From Mnemiopsis leidyi (Eukaryota; Ctenophora; Tentaculata; Lobata; Bolinopsidae): a stretch of 46,838 bases of DNA. Shown here one piece after another: positions 35,172 to 45,727 of this stretch. The stretch is taken from the NCBI GenBank assembly GCA_000226015.1, contig JH153265.1, positions 393,878-440,715 on the forward strand, in the 5' to 3' direction. The first letter of the stretch is position 1; each line of letters starts with the position of its first letter. A program made the position numbers and the translations under genes. The notes under the pieces were generated by a model. That model saw only the letters and a program-made list of their open reading frames with translations. It had not been told where the DNA came from and did no database searches.

Positions 35172-38100
35172 ATGTCCAGGTTTATAATAGCGGAGACGCT
35201 GAACAGAAGTATCGACTATCCTGTTGTTGAAGAGGTGTTGTCTGTTGGGTACTACAGTGTAATCATGATCCTCGCTATCTTCGGTATGTAAGCTCTTAAT
35301 AATGTCGGGTGTGAGGGTGTTTTTAGCTTGTTGTGTTGGGCAGAAAAATCTGTTTCAAACTGTTGAAACACAGTACAAATACAAGAAATTTGTTGGTTTG
35401 TATCTAAAAAATTGTATGAAAATTATCCACTATTCAACATCTTACCTATATTCCAATGTTTCAGTTATGTACCTTATATTCTGTAACCTAGGTAACACTA
35501 ATATTCTGTAACTTAGGTAACACTTATATTCTGTAACATAGGTAACACTTATATTCTGTAACCTAGGTAACATCTTCATTATATACGCGACACTGAAAGT
35601 ACGGGCTAGATCACACGACGCTATGACAATACTGTTAATCAGAGTGTTGGCAGTTAACGACCTCTTGGGGGGTGTTATTCTTTATCCTAACTTTATAATA
35701 CTCCTCAGTAAAGGGTACTTCCCCTTCAGCGCCACCGTGAGTGCAAAAATTCATATTTAGTAGATCAAGTCTCTGATTTGCGCAGAATTGACAACCCACT
35801 GGTGTTACTTTTGCTACTATAAGCATCACTAATTACAAGCATCACTAATTACAAGCATCACTAAAACTACAGGTATCACTAAAACTACAAGCATCAATAA
35901 AACTACAACCATCAATAACTACAACCATCACTAACTACAAGCATCACTAACTACAAGCATCACTAACTTCAAACATCACTAACTATAAACTTCCTCAGTA
36001 CTGTATAGTGTTGGGTATATTCGAGATCTACTGCCCCCTGTGTTCTACACTTCTTGTAATGACCCTAGTTCTTACCAAGGTTAGTAAAATCTATTTGATA
36101 TCAGGATTTTTTTTTGAAAAAAAGGACACATTTGTATGCACGCGTGAAAACGTTGGTGTCAGTATAAATGATCACAAAACACAGTTGGACAGTTCCAGTT
36201 TTGCACGTAACGTTCCGTTATTACAAAAACAAACCTGGCTTCTTTGAAATACTAATCCTCCTCAGGTAGCTATGATTCGAAACCCCTTTCTCTCCATGGG
36301 AAACGCAAGGAAAATATTCTTGGTGTTACCTCCACTGTACATTTTGGGGGCCATCGCCCCAACGGGGGTGTTCTTTGACCTGGGACATTACATGTTCAGC
36401 CCAGAGCGAGGCACTTGCACATATCAGGTAAACAAACCCCACCGTGAACCCAGCTTAGAAAATTCTTCGATCGATCTCTAAACGCTAGATTTTCGCCGCA
36501 ATGGCGAAATTTATAATTCAAAAAGATTAACTTTTTCTCGCTATACACTGTCCTCCGGTTTCCTCACTCTCATTGTACTCTCAAGAAGCTACTACAAAAC
36601 ACTAACTAACACTAAGACATACTCCACTTCAGTTCTACCCGCCCGGAATAAAAGAGAAGATATTCGTAATGACGTGTACGACCCTCTTTGTTATAATCCC
36701 GCTCTGTGTAATACTCTGTATGAGTATCTACATACTCAGGTTTATGCGACAGATGAGACGTAAAACTAAGTCCATGCAAGAGAAGTGTAACAGCCAGGTC
36801 AGACTTGTTCTCTAATTGTTCAGACTTGTTCTCTAATTGTTCAGACTTGTTCTCTAATTGTTCAGACTTATCCTTTAGGAAATCGCTTAGAGTTGCAACT
36901 GCTGTACTACGAGTCTTAAATTTTATGTTCATCCTGCTAAATTTGCTGTTTAATCATTATGCCACCTATCAACACACCTCCCTGTCGATTTTGCTGAAAT
37001 TGTTATTTGTAACGACGTAGGTAAAAGCTATACGGCCGAAAGACAAAAAGTATTGGCTGTTCACGGTATGTTTACATGTAGAATGTGCTGCAGTTGCTAT
37101 TTATAAAATGGATAAAAGTGGTTGTTATTGACCAGACATGTTGTCTATTATACGCTCCTTTTCCCCCAAGTTTTTCATTGATGAGACTGGAAAGTTTAGT
37201 TTTTAAGACGCATGAGCATTTATCAATTGTTAGTCTTTATTAGTAAAGTTTAGAGCTTTGATCATATAGTTGCAGTTAGAACAGCAAGCCTGATTATCTA
37301 ACTATGTCTGGTCAATAGCTACTTCAATTGGCAACGTTTCTTTCGTTTCATCATTCATGCGCTCAGAACGTCCATGACGGCTTTATTCTGCTTCACTTAA
37401 AGCGAATGTGCCAGCTATTTATGTCTTCTTGTAGGCTATGTCACAGTCCGACCCATACATGTTTGGAATCTATTCACCCTAGCTTGTAAACTGTAAAGGA
37501 TGTTTTACATGTTTCTTTATGTTTAGGTTTAAAGTTTCTCGAATTTGGCAATTTTGCATAAAGCTCTGTGGAATGTGATATGAAGTGTAACGTTACAGCT
37601 CCGAACACTTGTACTTATTTTACGCTTTACACTGCTTTTTTCCAGGCTAAACGAACAAACGACAAGATATTAAAGTCAGTGGTAATAGTGCTATTGGTTG
37701 TGGTGGCGTATGTCGTATGTTGGAGTATGTTCTTCTGTGTCACAACTGTTGCTTTCTTGATTGGTGGTGAAGATGGGCTTCCCAGGTAGTTTTACTGGAC
37801 CCGCGTATCTTTGCTTTTAACTGAATAAGTTACTGGGCGTATCTAACTGAACAAATAATGGCAATTTATTGATAATTTTTCACTGATTATGCACTATCCC
37901 AATTTATTATTATATTTAAGACTAGATTTCCTCTCTTTCAGACAAATTCTACTGTGGCAGAAAGCTCTCCTGATGACAAACAACGCCGTAAACCCTATGG
38001 TCTACGTTTGTGGCAACAAGAAACTCCAGCTCGTCCTAAAGAACCTGATCTACAAAATCCGGGGGATTCAGCCTGTTAACCAGGACTTTAACTTTTCTAC

Positions 38101-38731
38101 AATCGTACACGACACTAAGCCGACGTTCCAGCAAATCGGACGGAGTCTGACCGCCTTCCGCTCCAGACCGAGCCCGAAGATGGGGAGTGCAGCGAGGAGA
38201 GTTGTATCTGAGGTTATAGCTGAAAAATCTCCGGTAGGATCGCCTACTTTGGGAGCTATCAGGTGTGTAACTATGCCGGTTGTTGGTAGAGAAACTAAAC
38301 GGAGCAGACGAAGAATAATGCGTCTGACTATTCCGGGCGATCTAACGGAGGAGATGAACAAGGAAAATGTTGACAGTACGGAAGTTATTTTTGTGGGAAA
38401 TGGTTTAACTGGTCACATTGGTAAAGATAATGAATGTCTTCAGGAGAATAATGTTGTTCATGAAGAATCCTCGATCGTTCCTAATCAAAATTTCCAAGAC
38501 GAAGTATACACTGATTGTCACGATGAAAATGTTTTAGTCGAGAGCGAGGTTTCGCCGACTGAAACTTGCCCTCCCGTTTTAGAAAACAATGAAAATAGTT
38601 TTGATCGTGTAAACGGAGTGGAATTATCTTGTCTTACATCCGACAAAGTTATTTCAAATCATGGTCCAGATTTTAAAGTTGGGGAAGCTACTGAGAAGAT
38701 AAACGGTTCAATACCAAGTGAAGTTTTGTAG
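35172..38731 (+). CDS. Rhodopsin-family (class A) GPCR, 8 exons, 554 aa
   Basis: Exons 35172-35283, 35567-35736, 35999-36079, 36266-36427, 36633-36797, 37021-37065, 37646-37785, 37942-38731, with phase-consistent GT-AG joints. This is a plasma-membrane receptor with seven predicted helices. TM1 has GN (N39). TM2 has LAVNDLL (D69, position 2.50). TM3 starts at C96, exactly 25 residues before position 3.50. ECL2 carries GTCTYQ. TM6 has CWSM (W271) and TM7 NPMVY (309-313). The DRY triad is replaced by T-K-V, and the TM6 proline by Met. Position 7.43 is Met, so it is not an opsin. The last exon adds a ~240-residue hydrophilic C-tail rich in Ser, Glu and Asn. Start: first Met, context AACAAGATG. 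Ligand unknown; an orphan receptor is the honest call. Confidence 0.92.
35483..35567. repeat. 25-bp tandem repeat copying the GPCR exon 2 acceptor
   Basis: Units at 35483, 35508 and 35533, and a last partial one at 35558 that runs into exon 2 at 35567. Unit GTAACCTAGGTAACACTTAT plus ATTCT. Each unit carries an AG/GTAACA acceptor-like junction (CCTAG, CTTAG, CATAG, CCTAG). Confidence 0.93.
35824..35998. repeat. Short tandem repeat before GPCR exon 3
   Basis: About ten copies of a 16-17-bp CAAGCATCACTAACTA unit end in the acceptor TTCCTCAG of exon 3. The exon itself is not included. Confidence 0.88.
36799..36870. repeat. 21-bp tandem repeat starting at the GPCR exon 5 donor
   Basis: Three full units (36799, 36820, 36841) and a partial one of TCAGACTTGTTCTCTAATTG plus T. 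The first unit begins one base after the exon/intron junction CCAG/GTCAGA. Confidence 0.93.
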
Positions 38732-39127
38732 CACCAACCTCCGATCCAAACTTCATTTTTTACCTTATTTGTTTTCCTTTTTAGAAACGCTATGAAAACT
38801 TTTTATGAAAGCCGGCGGCGTTTTTTTGATAAGATATTTTGTAATATTTAATAACTTTTTACGATTTGAGAACAGAAATGCAACTTTTTATGACTTTTGC
38901 AAATATTACATTTAAAATATATTTACAAGTTGGCAAATTCCATCTCTATTAACTTAACAAAACTTGGTGAATGTTTCATTAAGCAATCTTAATGCAGCCT
39001 AATATACAAAATACAACATTACGTCCCGACACATGCATGTACATGTTCATCTTATTTGTGGGGAACATATTTCGTCCGACTAGAATGAGCTGCTATGAAG
39101 AGTATTCATGTGGAGTAGCAATGTTAT

Positions 39128-40764
39128 CTACAGCATGAAGGGAAGATCTATGTTTTTCTCTCCTGTTCCGAAGTAAGCACTGCCGAATTTCTTTGTTCCG
39201 GGAACATGGTAGAAAGAATATCTGAAAATTGTATGTTTAAACTTCTTGCTGATGAAGTTAGAACTCAATCGCTCATTGAAAGAATCATAATTACAGTGCT
39301 ATAGATGTTTTTTCATAATTCACGGTGCAACTGATAAGCACTAAGTTCAAACAAATGATCGAAATTTGAGGCTATACATACCCGAGCCAGAGCAGACTCT
39401 TGAGGATGATTAGGCCGCCACCTCTCTCTGGATGAAGTGCCCAGCACCCCTTCGGTAGATCGTGTTCCACGTGCTCTAGGAAGTCTATACTCTGGTCTAG
39501 AGTTGCCTGAGTGGTATAGTAGCTATAATGATTCGGTGGAATCAGATAAAAACTAAGATAAATCATGCTTATGGAAGATTCAATAGCATTGAATGTGGGA
39601 TTAATGTAAACATGTGACCACAGTTCCTTGTTAATATCAATCGTGTCGTAATCAAACCTTAGCTAGCAGATTGATTTTGTCTGTGTTAGGTGTATTTCTA
39701 AAATGGAAGTAAGAGCATAGTTTTTTGCAGTCCAAGTTGTTCAATCCTTCGAAACTGCGGTTAGTCACGATTTTCCCGGTTGCCGTTTTTACGTAAGCCC
39801 CTCTTGGCACAATGTGGACTTCTCTGTCTATTTCATCGATCACTGCTGCTAATCTGTCCTCTTCCTTTACCAATACCTGTAAAAGATTACTGTCAGCTTT
39901 CCAGGCTGCGGGAACTTACTGTCAGCTTTCCAGGCAGCAGTCACGTTTGCATGTGCGCGCGGCTTAATATTTGCTCGCCTTAGCGACGGTTGCTATGGAA
40001 AGCTCTCATAAATGGTGTATTCTGTGACTTTCAACATGTCAGAGTTTTAGCGCGCTCCGCAAACGTAGAATTAAATTGCGACTGGATAAACGGTTAACGT
40101 TTCCATCGAGTAACTATACTGAATAAATAAGCCTCTTTACTGTTTATACGGAGCGACTTACAGGTATGTGTATACATTTTTCATAAAACTTACCGTGTTA
40201 GTTTCTTCCTCAGCTTCTTCACCTTCTCCGACAATTTTAACATCAATATACTCGTACTCGTACGTAGGATCGCCAATAAATCGGCCGCTCAAACTACGGC
40301 ACATTTGGGCTCGAGAATCTGCCAGAATTGGCAACATGCACCACTTCATACAGTCCTGACTGAAACAAGGCGTACATCAGGCAATGAAGTAATTGTAAAA
40401 CTGGGCACAGGAGCATATTGAATCGTTGTTTATCAATGGAGATTAAAAGGAGAAAGGTCTAAAGATCATATTCAAAACTTCTACACAAAATCACAATGTT
40501 TAAACAACCACAAATACCTTATACAAGGTATTACCTGTACAAGAATTTACGATCCTGGAGCTCATTTCCCTTTCCGATGCCCGAAGCAATGAAGTAAGAT
40601 TCCTTGATGCCGACTATTTTACCCCAGAAGTGAACTTCGTGGAATTTCTGGGCATTTTGCAGCATGACCAGAGAAGTCTGTAGTGCTGCCTTCTGCTCTG
40701 TGCTCAGTAGGATCCCCGTACTGGCTAGGTACTCAATCGAGAGTGTCAGTCCTTCGCTGTTCAT
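39128..40764 (-). CDS. RSPH9: Radial spoke head protein 9 homologue, 5 exons, 277 aa
   Basis: Exons 40764-40535, 40359-40194, 39876-39658, 39506-39382 and 39221-39128, all phase-consistent; 277 residues, about the length of human RSPH9. Recognised by MNSEGLTLSIEYLASTG at the start, HFWGKIVGIKESYFIASG, FIGDPTYEYEY, IVPRGAYVKT, RSFEGL, CSYFHFR, FLEHVEHDLPKGCW, LKSLLW and the C-terminal GTGEKNIDLPFML. RSPH9 is a component of the radial spoke head of 9+2 axonemes and is needed for ciliary bending; human loss causes primary ciliary dyskinesia. A splice-acceptor-like TTGTCTTCCCAG lies 10 bases 5' of the ATG. An X-box-like GTTGCTATGGAAAG sits in intron 2 (about 39989). The 3' end converges on the GPCR. 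Confidence 0.97.
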
Positions 40765-41259
40765 TGCTACTATTCTGGGAAGACAAATGTAAATAATGTT
40801 AAAATCTGGGCTGCTTAGATTGTGAAAAGCTTCATGACTAGTGTAAAATCGACTTGATTATATGTAGTTGAATTTGTTTCACAAAAACGATTATCAGAAA
40901 GTTCTAAATTATATACGATACAAGTTAGTTAGTTACATAATAAGCATTAGTTAGAATCATTATTATATCAATTTTGTAAAAGAAAATGCAAGATAAATTT
41001 ACAATAAGAATCACAAATAACAATTGATTGAGGACAGAAGGTATTCAAGATTTTACGATAACTCAATAACATTATTTCTTTTACCTTTTTTTACCAGAGT
41101 ATGCAAAAGTTCACAGTAGAAACTTGATCAACAATAAAATATCTAAAAATCGTCTGGGAGAAAAATATAATAAAACACATGCAAAATAAAACATTACGAA
41201 ACTGGACTGAACTTCGAATATAACCCAATATTAGTTAAGTTCTTGTATTTAAGAACATT

Positions 41260-42258
41260 TTAGTACCCATAATCCAGCTCGTTCTCATTAAAACTGAGTT
41301 CCTGACTCCACTGATATAGTTGACTCGCCTCATTTTCCCAGTCCTCATCATCTGACATTGTAACATTTAGCTCCGGGAAGTAACTTGGCCCTGATTCCTC
41401 CTTCGTGTAAAATGTCGTGTTACCATTACCCGTAGAAAAGTCTTCCTGGCCGGCATACATTTTGCGCATCCGTGCAACGCGTCGTCGCGCCTGCTGCGAT
41501 TGCCTGGCAGACTGTGATCCACTGGCTTTTTTCCGTTTATATTCCAGAAGTCTCTTAAGACAGTCATGTTGGGCTGGCTGGGAAAACGGCATAACCCTGA
41601 CAGGAAGTGACGGGTAAATTTCTCGGAGTCGATCTGACCGCTTACCATTGTTGATATAATCCACCACGTCATACAACACATCCTTCCTAGACAGATTCTC
41701 CAGAGTCAACTCCCTCCACTGGTTATGTCTTCCACCTAGATAGGACGGCATCTCGTCCTCATGGGCCTGCAACATCATGTAGTCTCTGAGGGTGGCCACG
41801 TCGAAATCGTCTGTTATTGCTGACTTTTGGGAGGCATCTTTTATCAGCTGGTCGTAGTACTTTCTGTTACCCATTAATTTGAGAGCGTCTTGTGCTGCTT
41901 CAGAGTCAGCACGTATCATTTTCTTGCCGCTGATGTATTTTGATGTAGAGCTTCCCACGCGTACAAACACTTTGAACATGACGATAGGAGGAAATTCCTC
42001 GCCCCCGAAACGGAACCTGACTTTAGCGCTTATGGTAGGATCGTTAAGAACTGATGCCTCGTTGGGGTTTAACTTTTTCAACACTTCGTTGGTTACTGAG
42101 TTTTCGGCACTGCAAATTGAGCGTTTTAAAACTTTGAACATTCGACGATCTCTGAAGGAGCACCAAGCACGCTCAATGGCACGTATGGCATGTTGGCGTT
42201 GGATGTTGTACTGTGTATCGTCTGTTATCTGCGAATTGTAATCGTCGTCATCGTCCAT
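41260..42258 (-). CDS. MFI: C11orf65/MFI homologue, intronless, 332 aa
   Basis: A single uninterrupted frame. Family features: an IQ-like basic helix near the N-terminus (IRAIERAWCSFRDRRMFKVL), then RSICSAENSVTNEVLKKLNP, KVRFRFGGEEFPP(I)VMFKVF, YISGKKMIR, LMGNRKYYDQL, and GGRHNQWRELTLENLSRKDV. A Lys/Arg-rich C-terminal helix (QARRRVARMRKMYAGQE) and an acidic tail follow. The vertebrate C11orf65 product (MFI, mitochondrial fission inhibitor) is ~310 residues. It is reported to counter Drp1 recruitment; that role is carried over by homology only. The CDS lies between two same-strand genes, with ~500-bp gaps on both sides. A CGTTCAG acceptor-like motif sits one base before the ATG, suggesting a spliced 5' UTR. 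Confidence 0.9.
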   Translation of the reverse strand: MDDDDDYNSQITDDTQYNIQRQHAIRAIERAWCSFRDRRMFKVLKRSICSAENSVTNEVLKKLNPNEASVLNDPTISAKVRFRFGGEEFPPIVMFKVFVRVGSSTSKYISGKKMIRADSEAAQDALKLMGNRKYYDQLIKDASQKSAITDDFDVATLRDYMMLQAHEDEMPSYLGGRHNQWRELTLENLSRKDVLYDVVDYINNGKRSDRLREIYPSLPVRVMPFSQPAQHDCLKRLLEYKRKKASGSQSARQSQQARRRVARMRKMYAGQEDFSTGNGNTTFYTKEESGPSYFPELNVTMSDDEDWENEASQLYQWSQELSFNENELDYGY

Positions 42259-42717
42259 CCTGAACGATTAATGTCGGATTTCTGATGTGGAGTAATCAAT
42301 GTATTCTTTATATTTCCTACAGTAAATCAACAAGTTAAGGTCATCACTCGCAACCAATAAAGTAATAAACATAAACCCGTAATGATATAAAAATATGTTA
42401 ATTAAAAATCCATAAAGATAAAAGAGGTATGATGCAGTACGAATTGATCTTCACGGCCAAACAAATTCAATTAACTTATCAGCAATCAGCATAAATATCC
42501 ACTTTCTCTCGATTTCGCAGCACCAAATAAAATCATCTGTTCTTTTATTTCAAATTTTTCCTACTTGTTAAGTTCGATACAATCTGAAAAGGCGATAAGA
42601 TAAAAACTATACTGCTGAGCTGCTATGGTTCAACCTTAGGAGCAGCTTCTGACAGTTCTGAAGGATGAAACTCTATGCAACAAGACCAATAATTGACATT
42701 CAATCCGATGCAGAGGT

Positions 42718-43583
42718 TCAAAATGTTACATCGTCCATCATCATGGTTTTTGTGGTTATAATGTCTTTCAACCATTTCTCCCTAAACACTGATTTTCCAG
42801 GGGTATGAATTAATCGCTGTGCTTCTAAAACGTAGAATATTTCAGCATCTTTTTTGCTGATATCAATTGTAAAATACACCGCTGCTGTGGCAGATGGGAT
42901 TGGTTTTCGTCGAGTTGGAATGCTCCATTTGACTCTGAAACAAAGAAATGTTAGAATTCAAAATTTTATCATATCAACAATACCTCACGTATTATGAACT
43001 GCACTGTTTATGGAGCCCCTTTGTTTACTAGACCAACTAAACAGGATGTTTTGATCTTGGATCAAATGGATGGTTTGGCTTGTTGCGAAATCTCAGCTTC
43101 AGGCAGTACAGTGCATTACATACGTAGCCTTAACTAATCTGGCATAGAACTAAAAGCTGTGTTACCGAGTGTGAAATTGCTCACGGAAGTAACCGAAAAA
43201 AATGAAAAGCCGTAAGGTGTGTTGCACCTTACAAGCTAATGCTACCTTCCTTGGATCCCTTCTGGTGACTGGTGAGCTAATAAAGTAAAACTTCTTTTAA
43301 AAGCAGCCAATTAAAATTTACAAAGACTTGAATTTTTCCATTACTTCTTAGATCTATCCTGTCAATAATTAATGACAGTGATTAGCCTTTGACAAAAAGC
43401 CAATGGAAAATAGTCACAGCAAAGTTAAAAATAACCATTTTCTGACCTGAATTGGAGTTGGGAATCAGTCTTTTCCAGAAAATCTATACAATAAAGCCAA
43501 CATTCATTGACATCCCACTTTTTGACAATCTCATCGACTAATTTTATTCCGGACTCTTCAGTAACCTCGCTGGACGACACCAT
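42718..43583 (-). CDS. Unrecognised 117-aa protein, 2 exons
   Basis: Exon 1 is 43583-43447 and exon 2 is 42934-42718, joined through a split Arg codon (CAG/GTCAGA donor, TTTGTTTCAG acceptor). The product begins MVSSSEVTEESGIKLVDEIV. It contains KKWDVNECWLYCIDFLEK and QFRVKWSIPTRRKPIPSA, a VYFTIDISKKDAEIFYV strand/helix segment, and ends FREKWLKDIITTK then MMMDDVTF. It looks like a small mixed alpha/beta globular protein with no signal peptide, membrane segment or motif I can name. Codon use and clean splice sites argue that it is real. It lies directly upstream of the MFI and RSPH9 genes on the same strand, so a ciliary role is possible but unproven. Confidence 0.8.
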
Positions 43584-43779
43584 TACTTGTCATTTGTTTA
43601 CACCTAATACGGTTATTATTGATTACATAAGTACAAATTTCATAATAATAAATTTGCATTTGAATTATGAATTTGAATTTGATTAAGATTAACACAGCAA
43701 TACCGAAATTAATTACCTAATGGTTCTCCATTAAAAACAAAATATCATTTATATAAAAATCATTCAATTTAAAAAAATA

Positions 43780-44015
43780 TCATTGTACCTGGTTCAAGCC
43801 AGGGGTGTCAATACAAGGGGCCAGCTGAGGGGACGATGGCCCCTCTCCCTCCAAGATTTTGCATGGGAGCAAAGCATTTTTTGCCCCCACCACCAATTTT
43901 GGCCAAACCCCAAAACTTTGGCCCTCCAAAAAATTGTGACCGTCCAAAATGTGGCCCCCCATCCACCTTCCCACATATGTTGGCCCCATCTTAAAAAGTC
44001 TGGCCCTTGATTTAT
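43780..44015. repeat. Probable interspersed repeat with GGCCCC/TTTTGG motifs
   Basis: Compositionally distinct from its surroundings: TGGCCCCTCTCCCTCCAAGA, TTTTGCCCCCACCACCAATT, TTTGGCCCTCCAAAA, GTGGCCCCCCATCC. Such repeated GGCCC blocks look like transposon terminal or UTR sequence. No second copy occurs in the window. Confidence 0.4.
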
Positions 44016-45725
44016 TCCAACTTAAGCCGAATAAAAAGCACTAACACAAGTCTAATTAAACTAAGAAATCTCATAAGTGTCACTTGACTGACTGGCTACA
44101 GAGTCGATAGTAGCTATAGGCCTCCCATATTATAGTTTTATCACATGGCCAAGTGATTCTTAAGAATTGCTGTTTTAGTAGAAACACAGGGATATGTTTT
44201 GATGCAAATGTATATATATAAGAATCACGTGGCTTGGGCATTGGCAACAAGTCATATATCATGTACATTAGCATTCAATACTTGATTCTTTGAACATTAA
44301 CTTTGTTTCCTTTTAAAAGGCTTTTAAGTGTGGGCTACACCTACTATGTACCCTTAGATCTCTGAGGCTGCACTTTGTATACCCAATTAACCTGCTTACT
44401 GCTGTGTTACTACTTACAAGAATCAGTCATTCGCCTAAATTCCTAATGGCATTAATATTATGGTAGAAAGAAAGCAAACCAAACCCCTGAAATTGGGAAC
44501 AATTCTAATGACAGCCAAGTCACAGTAATTGAGGATACCTATAGTAATGAGAGATGTTGTGAACTGAGTTCACCTGACCCCCATCCTCTTCATATAAATG
44601 AGGAATGTACAGCGAGAACTTATGGCAAAAATAGGTATTTTCAAATTGATTGACAGGTTAAATTTGTATTTGTATTTGTTATACCTGCACACTAACTTTA
44701 CCGTCACTGGCGTGTATGTATAATTGATCGTTCAGCCTCCTGTAATTGGCCGTTACACTTCTTTAACATGTGGCTGATGGAGTGTTTGAATGAAAATAAA
44801 TATAAGATAAAAAATATACAACACAGACAAAGGATTAATCTGACATTATAAAAGTCAATAAGATTAAGGTCTAGTTCTGAGATCTTGACACTTTTATTTT
44901 TCCCGAACCCCCTTACTGCCATCAATGTAGTTTTAAGGAGCTCAAATATAATGGCTCTCAACCAAATGTCTTCCTACACTGCCACCATTGACATCAGGGG
45001 AAAACGTGGGATTTTATATAAGTTTGTAGTAGTGTGCTCGGTGTTGACTCTTGCTTTAAGAGCCTGCACTGTCTGTCCTAGATAACACATATCGCAAAGT
45101 TGACTAGTAAGAAGGCAAACTACATTGTAACTGACACTGGCATTGATTTAGCTTTCATTCCGTTGACAGAAACTGGTATCGAGAGGATTAATTGTTTATC
45201 TTGAGACAATTATTGTTTATCTTAATTAATTAATCCCTAACATAAATTTGACGAGATTATATCTGTTGACTGTTCGCATTCAGTTTTGAGCTGCAAGCTG
45301 AGTCCTACTCAGTACTCAGGTATCGCCCTGACAAACATAAGTTTAAAGTATTCATGTGATCTTGCTAAAACGTTCACCTAACCAGGTGTTAACACACGCT
45401 ATGCGGGCAGCTGCTTGGCAGCTAAAATAATAGAGCTCGGGTTAGAGCAACTAAAAACGTACATCCCTGTGCGGAAGCGTGAAGCAAAAGTAAAACTCAA
45501 AATAGTAGAATTCAAAATTTATTTTTCAAAGCTAAGTAACTTAGTTAAGTAACAAAGCTAAGTAATAAAGCTAAGCAACTTAGCCAAAGAACTTAGCACA
45601 AAAGCTCACACATGTGCGCAGCGTCCTGATAGGGCGTGAGCAGCACGATTCACAGGGCTATGTTGGCTTAGCAATCAGTTTGCCTGGGGATTAAGGTCTT
45701 TGTTGAAACCTAGATATGTAATAAG
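44016..45725. other. Intergenic, no firm gene
   Basis: Two opposed short frames overlap at 44704-45085 (minus MRAIIFELLKTTL and plus MALNQMSSYTATIDIR). Neither has splice or homology support. A short AAGCTAAGTAACTTAG-type repeat lies at about 45530-45600. Confidence 0.45.
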
Positions 45726-45727
45726 TA

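Noticed and set aside
37942..38010. Opsin identity for the GPCR
   Set aside because: The retinal-binding lysine position (six residues before the NPxxY Asn) is Met.
44704..45085. Overlapping short frames MRAIIFELLKTTL (minus) and MALNQMSSYTATIDIR (plus)
   Set aside because: Each looks mildly coding, but neither has supporting splice sites, neighbours or a recognised family.
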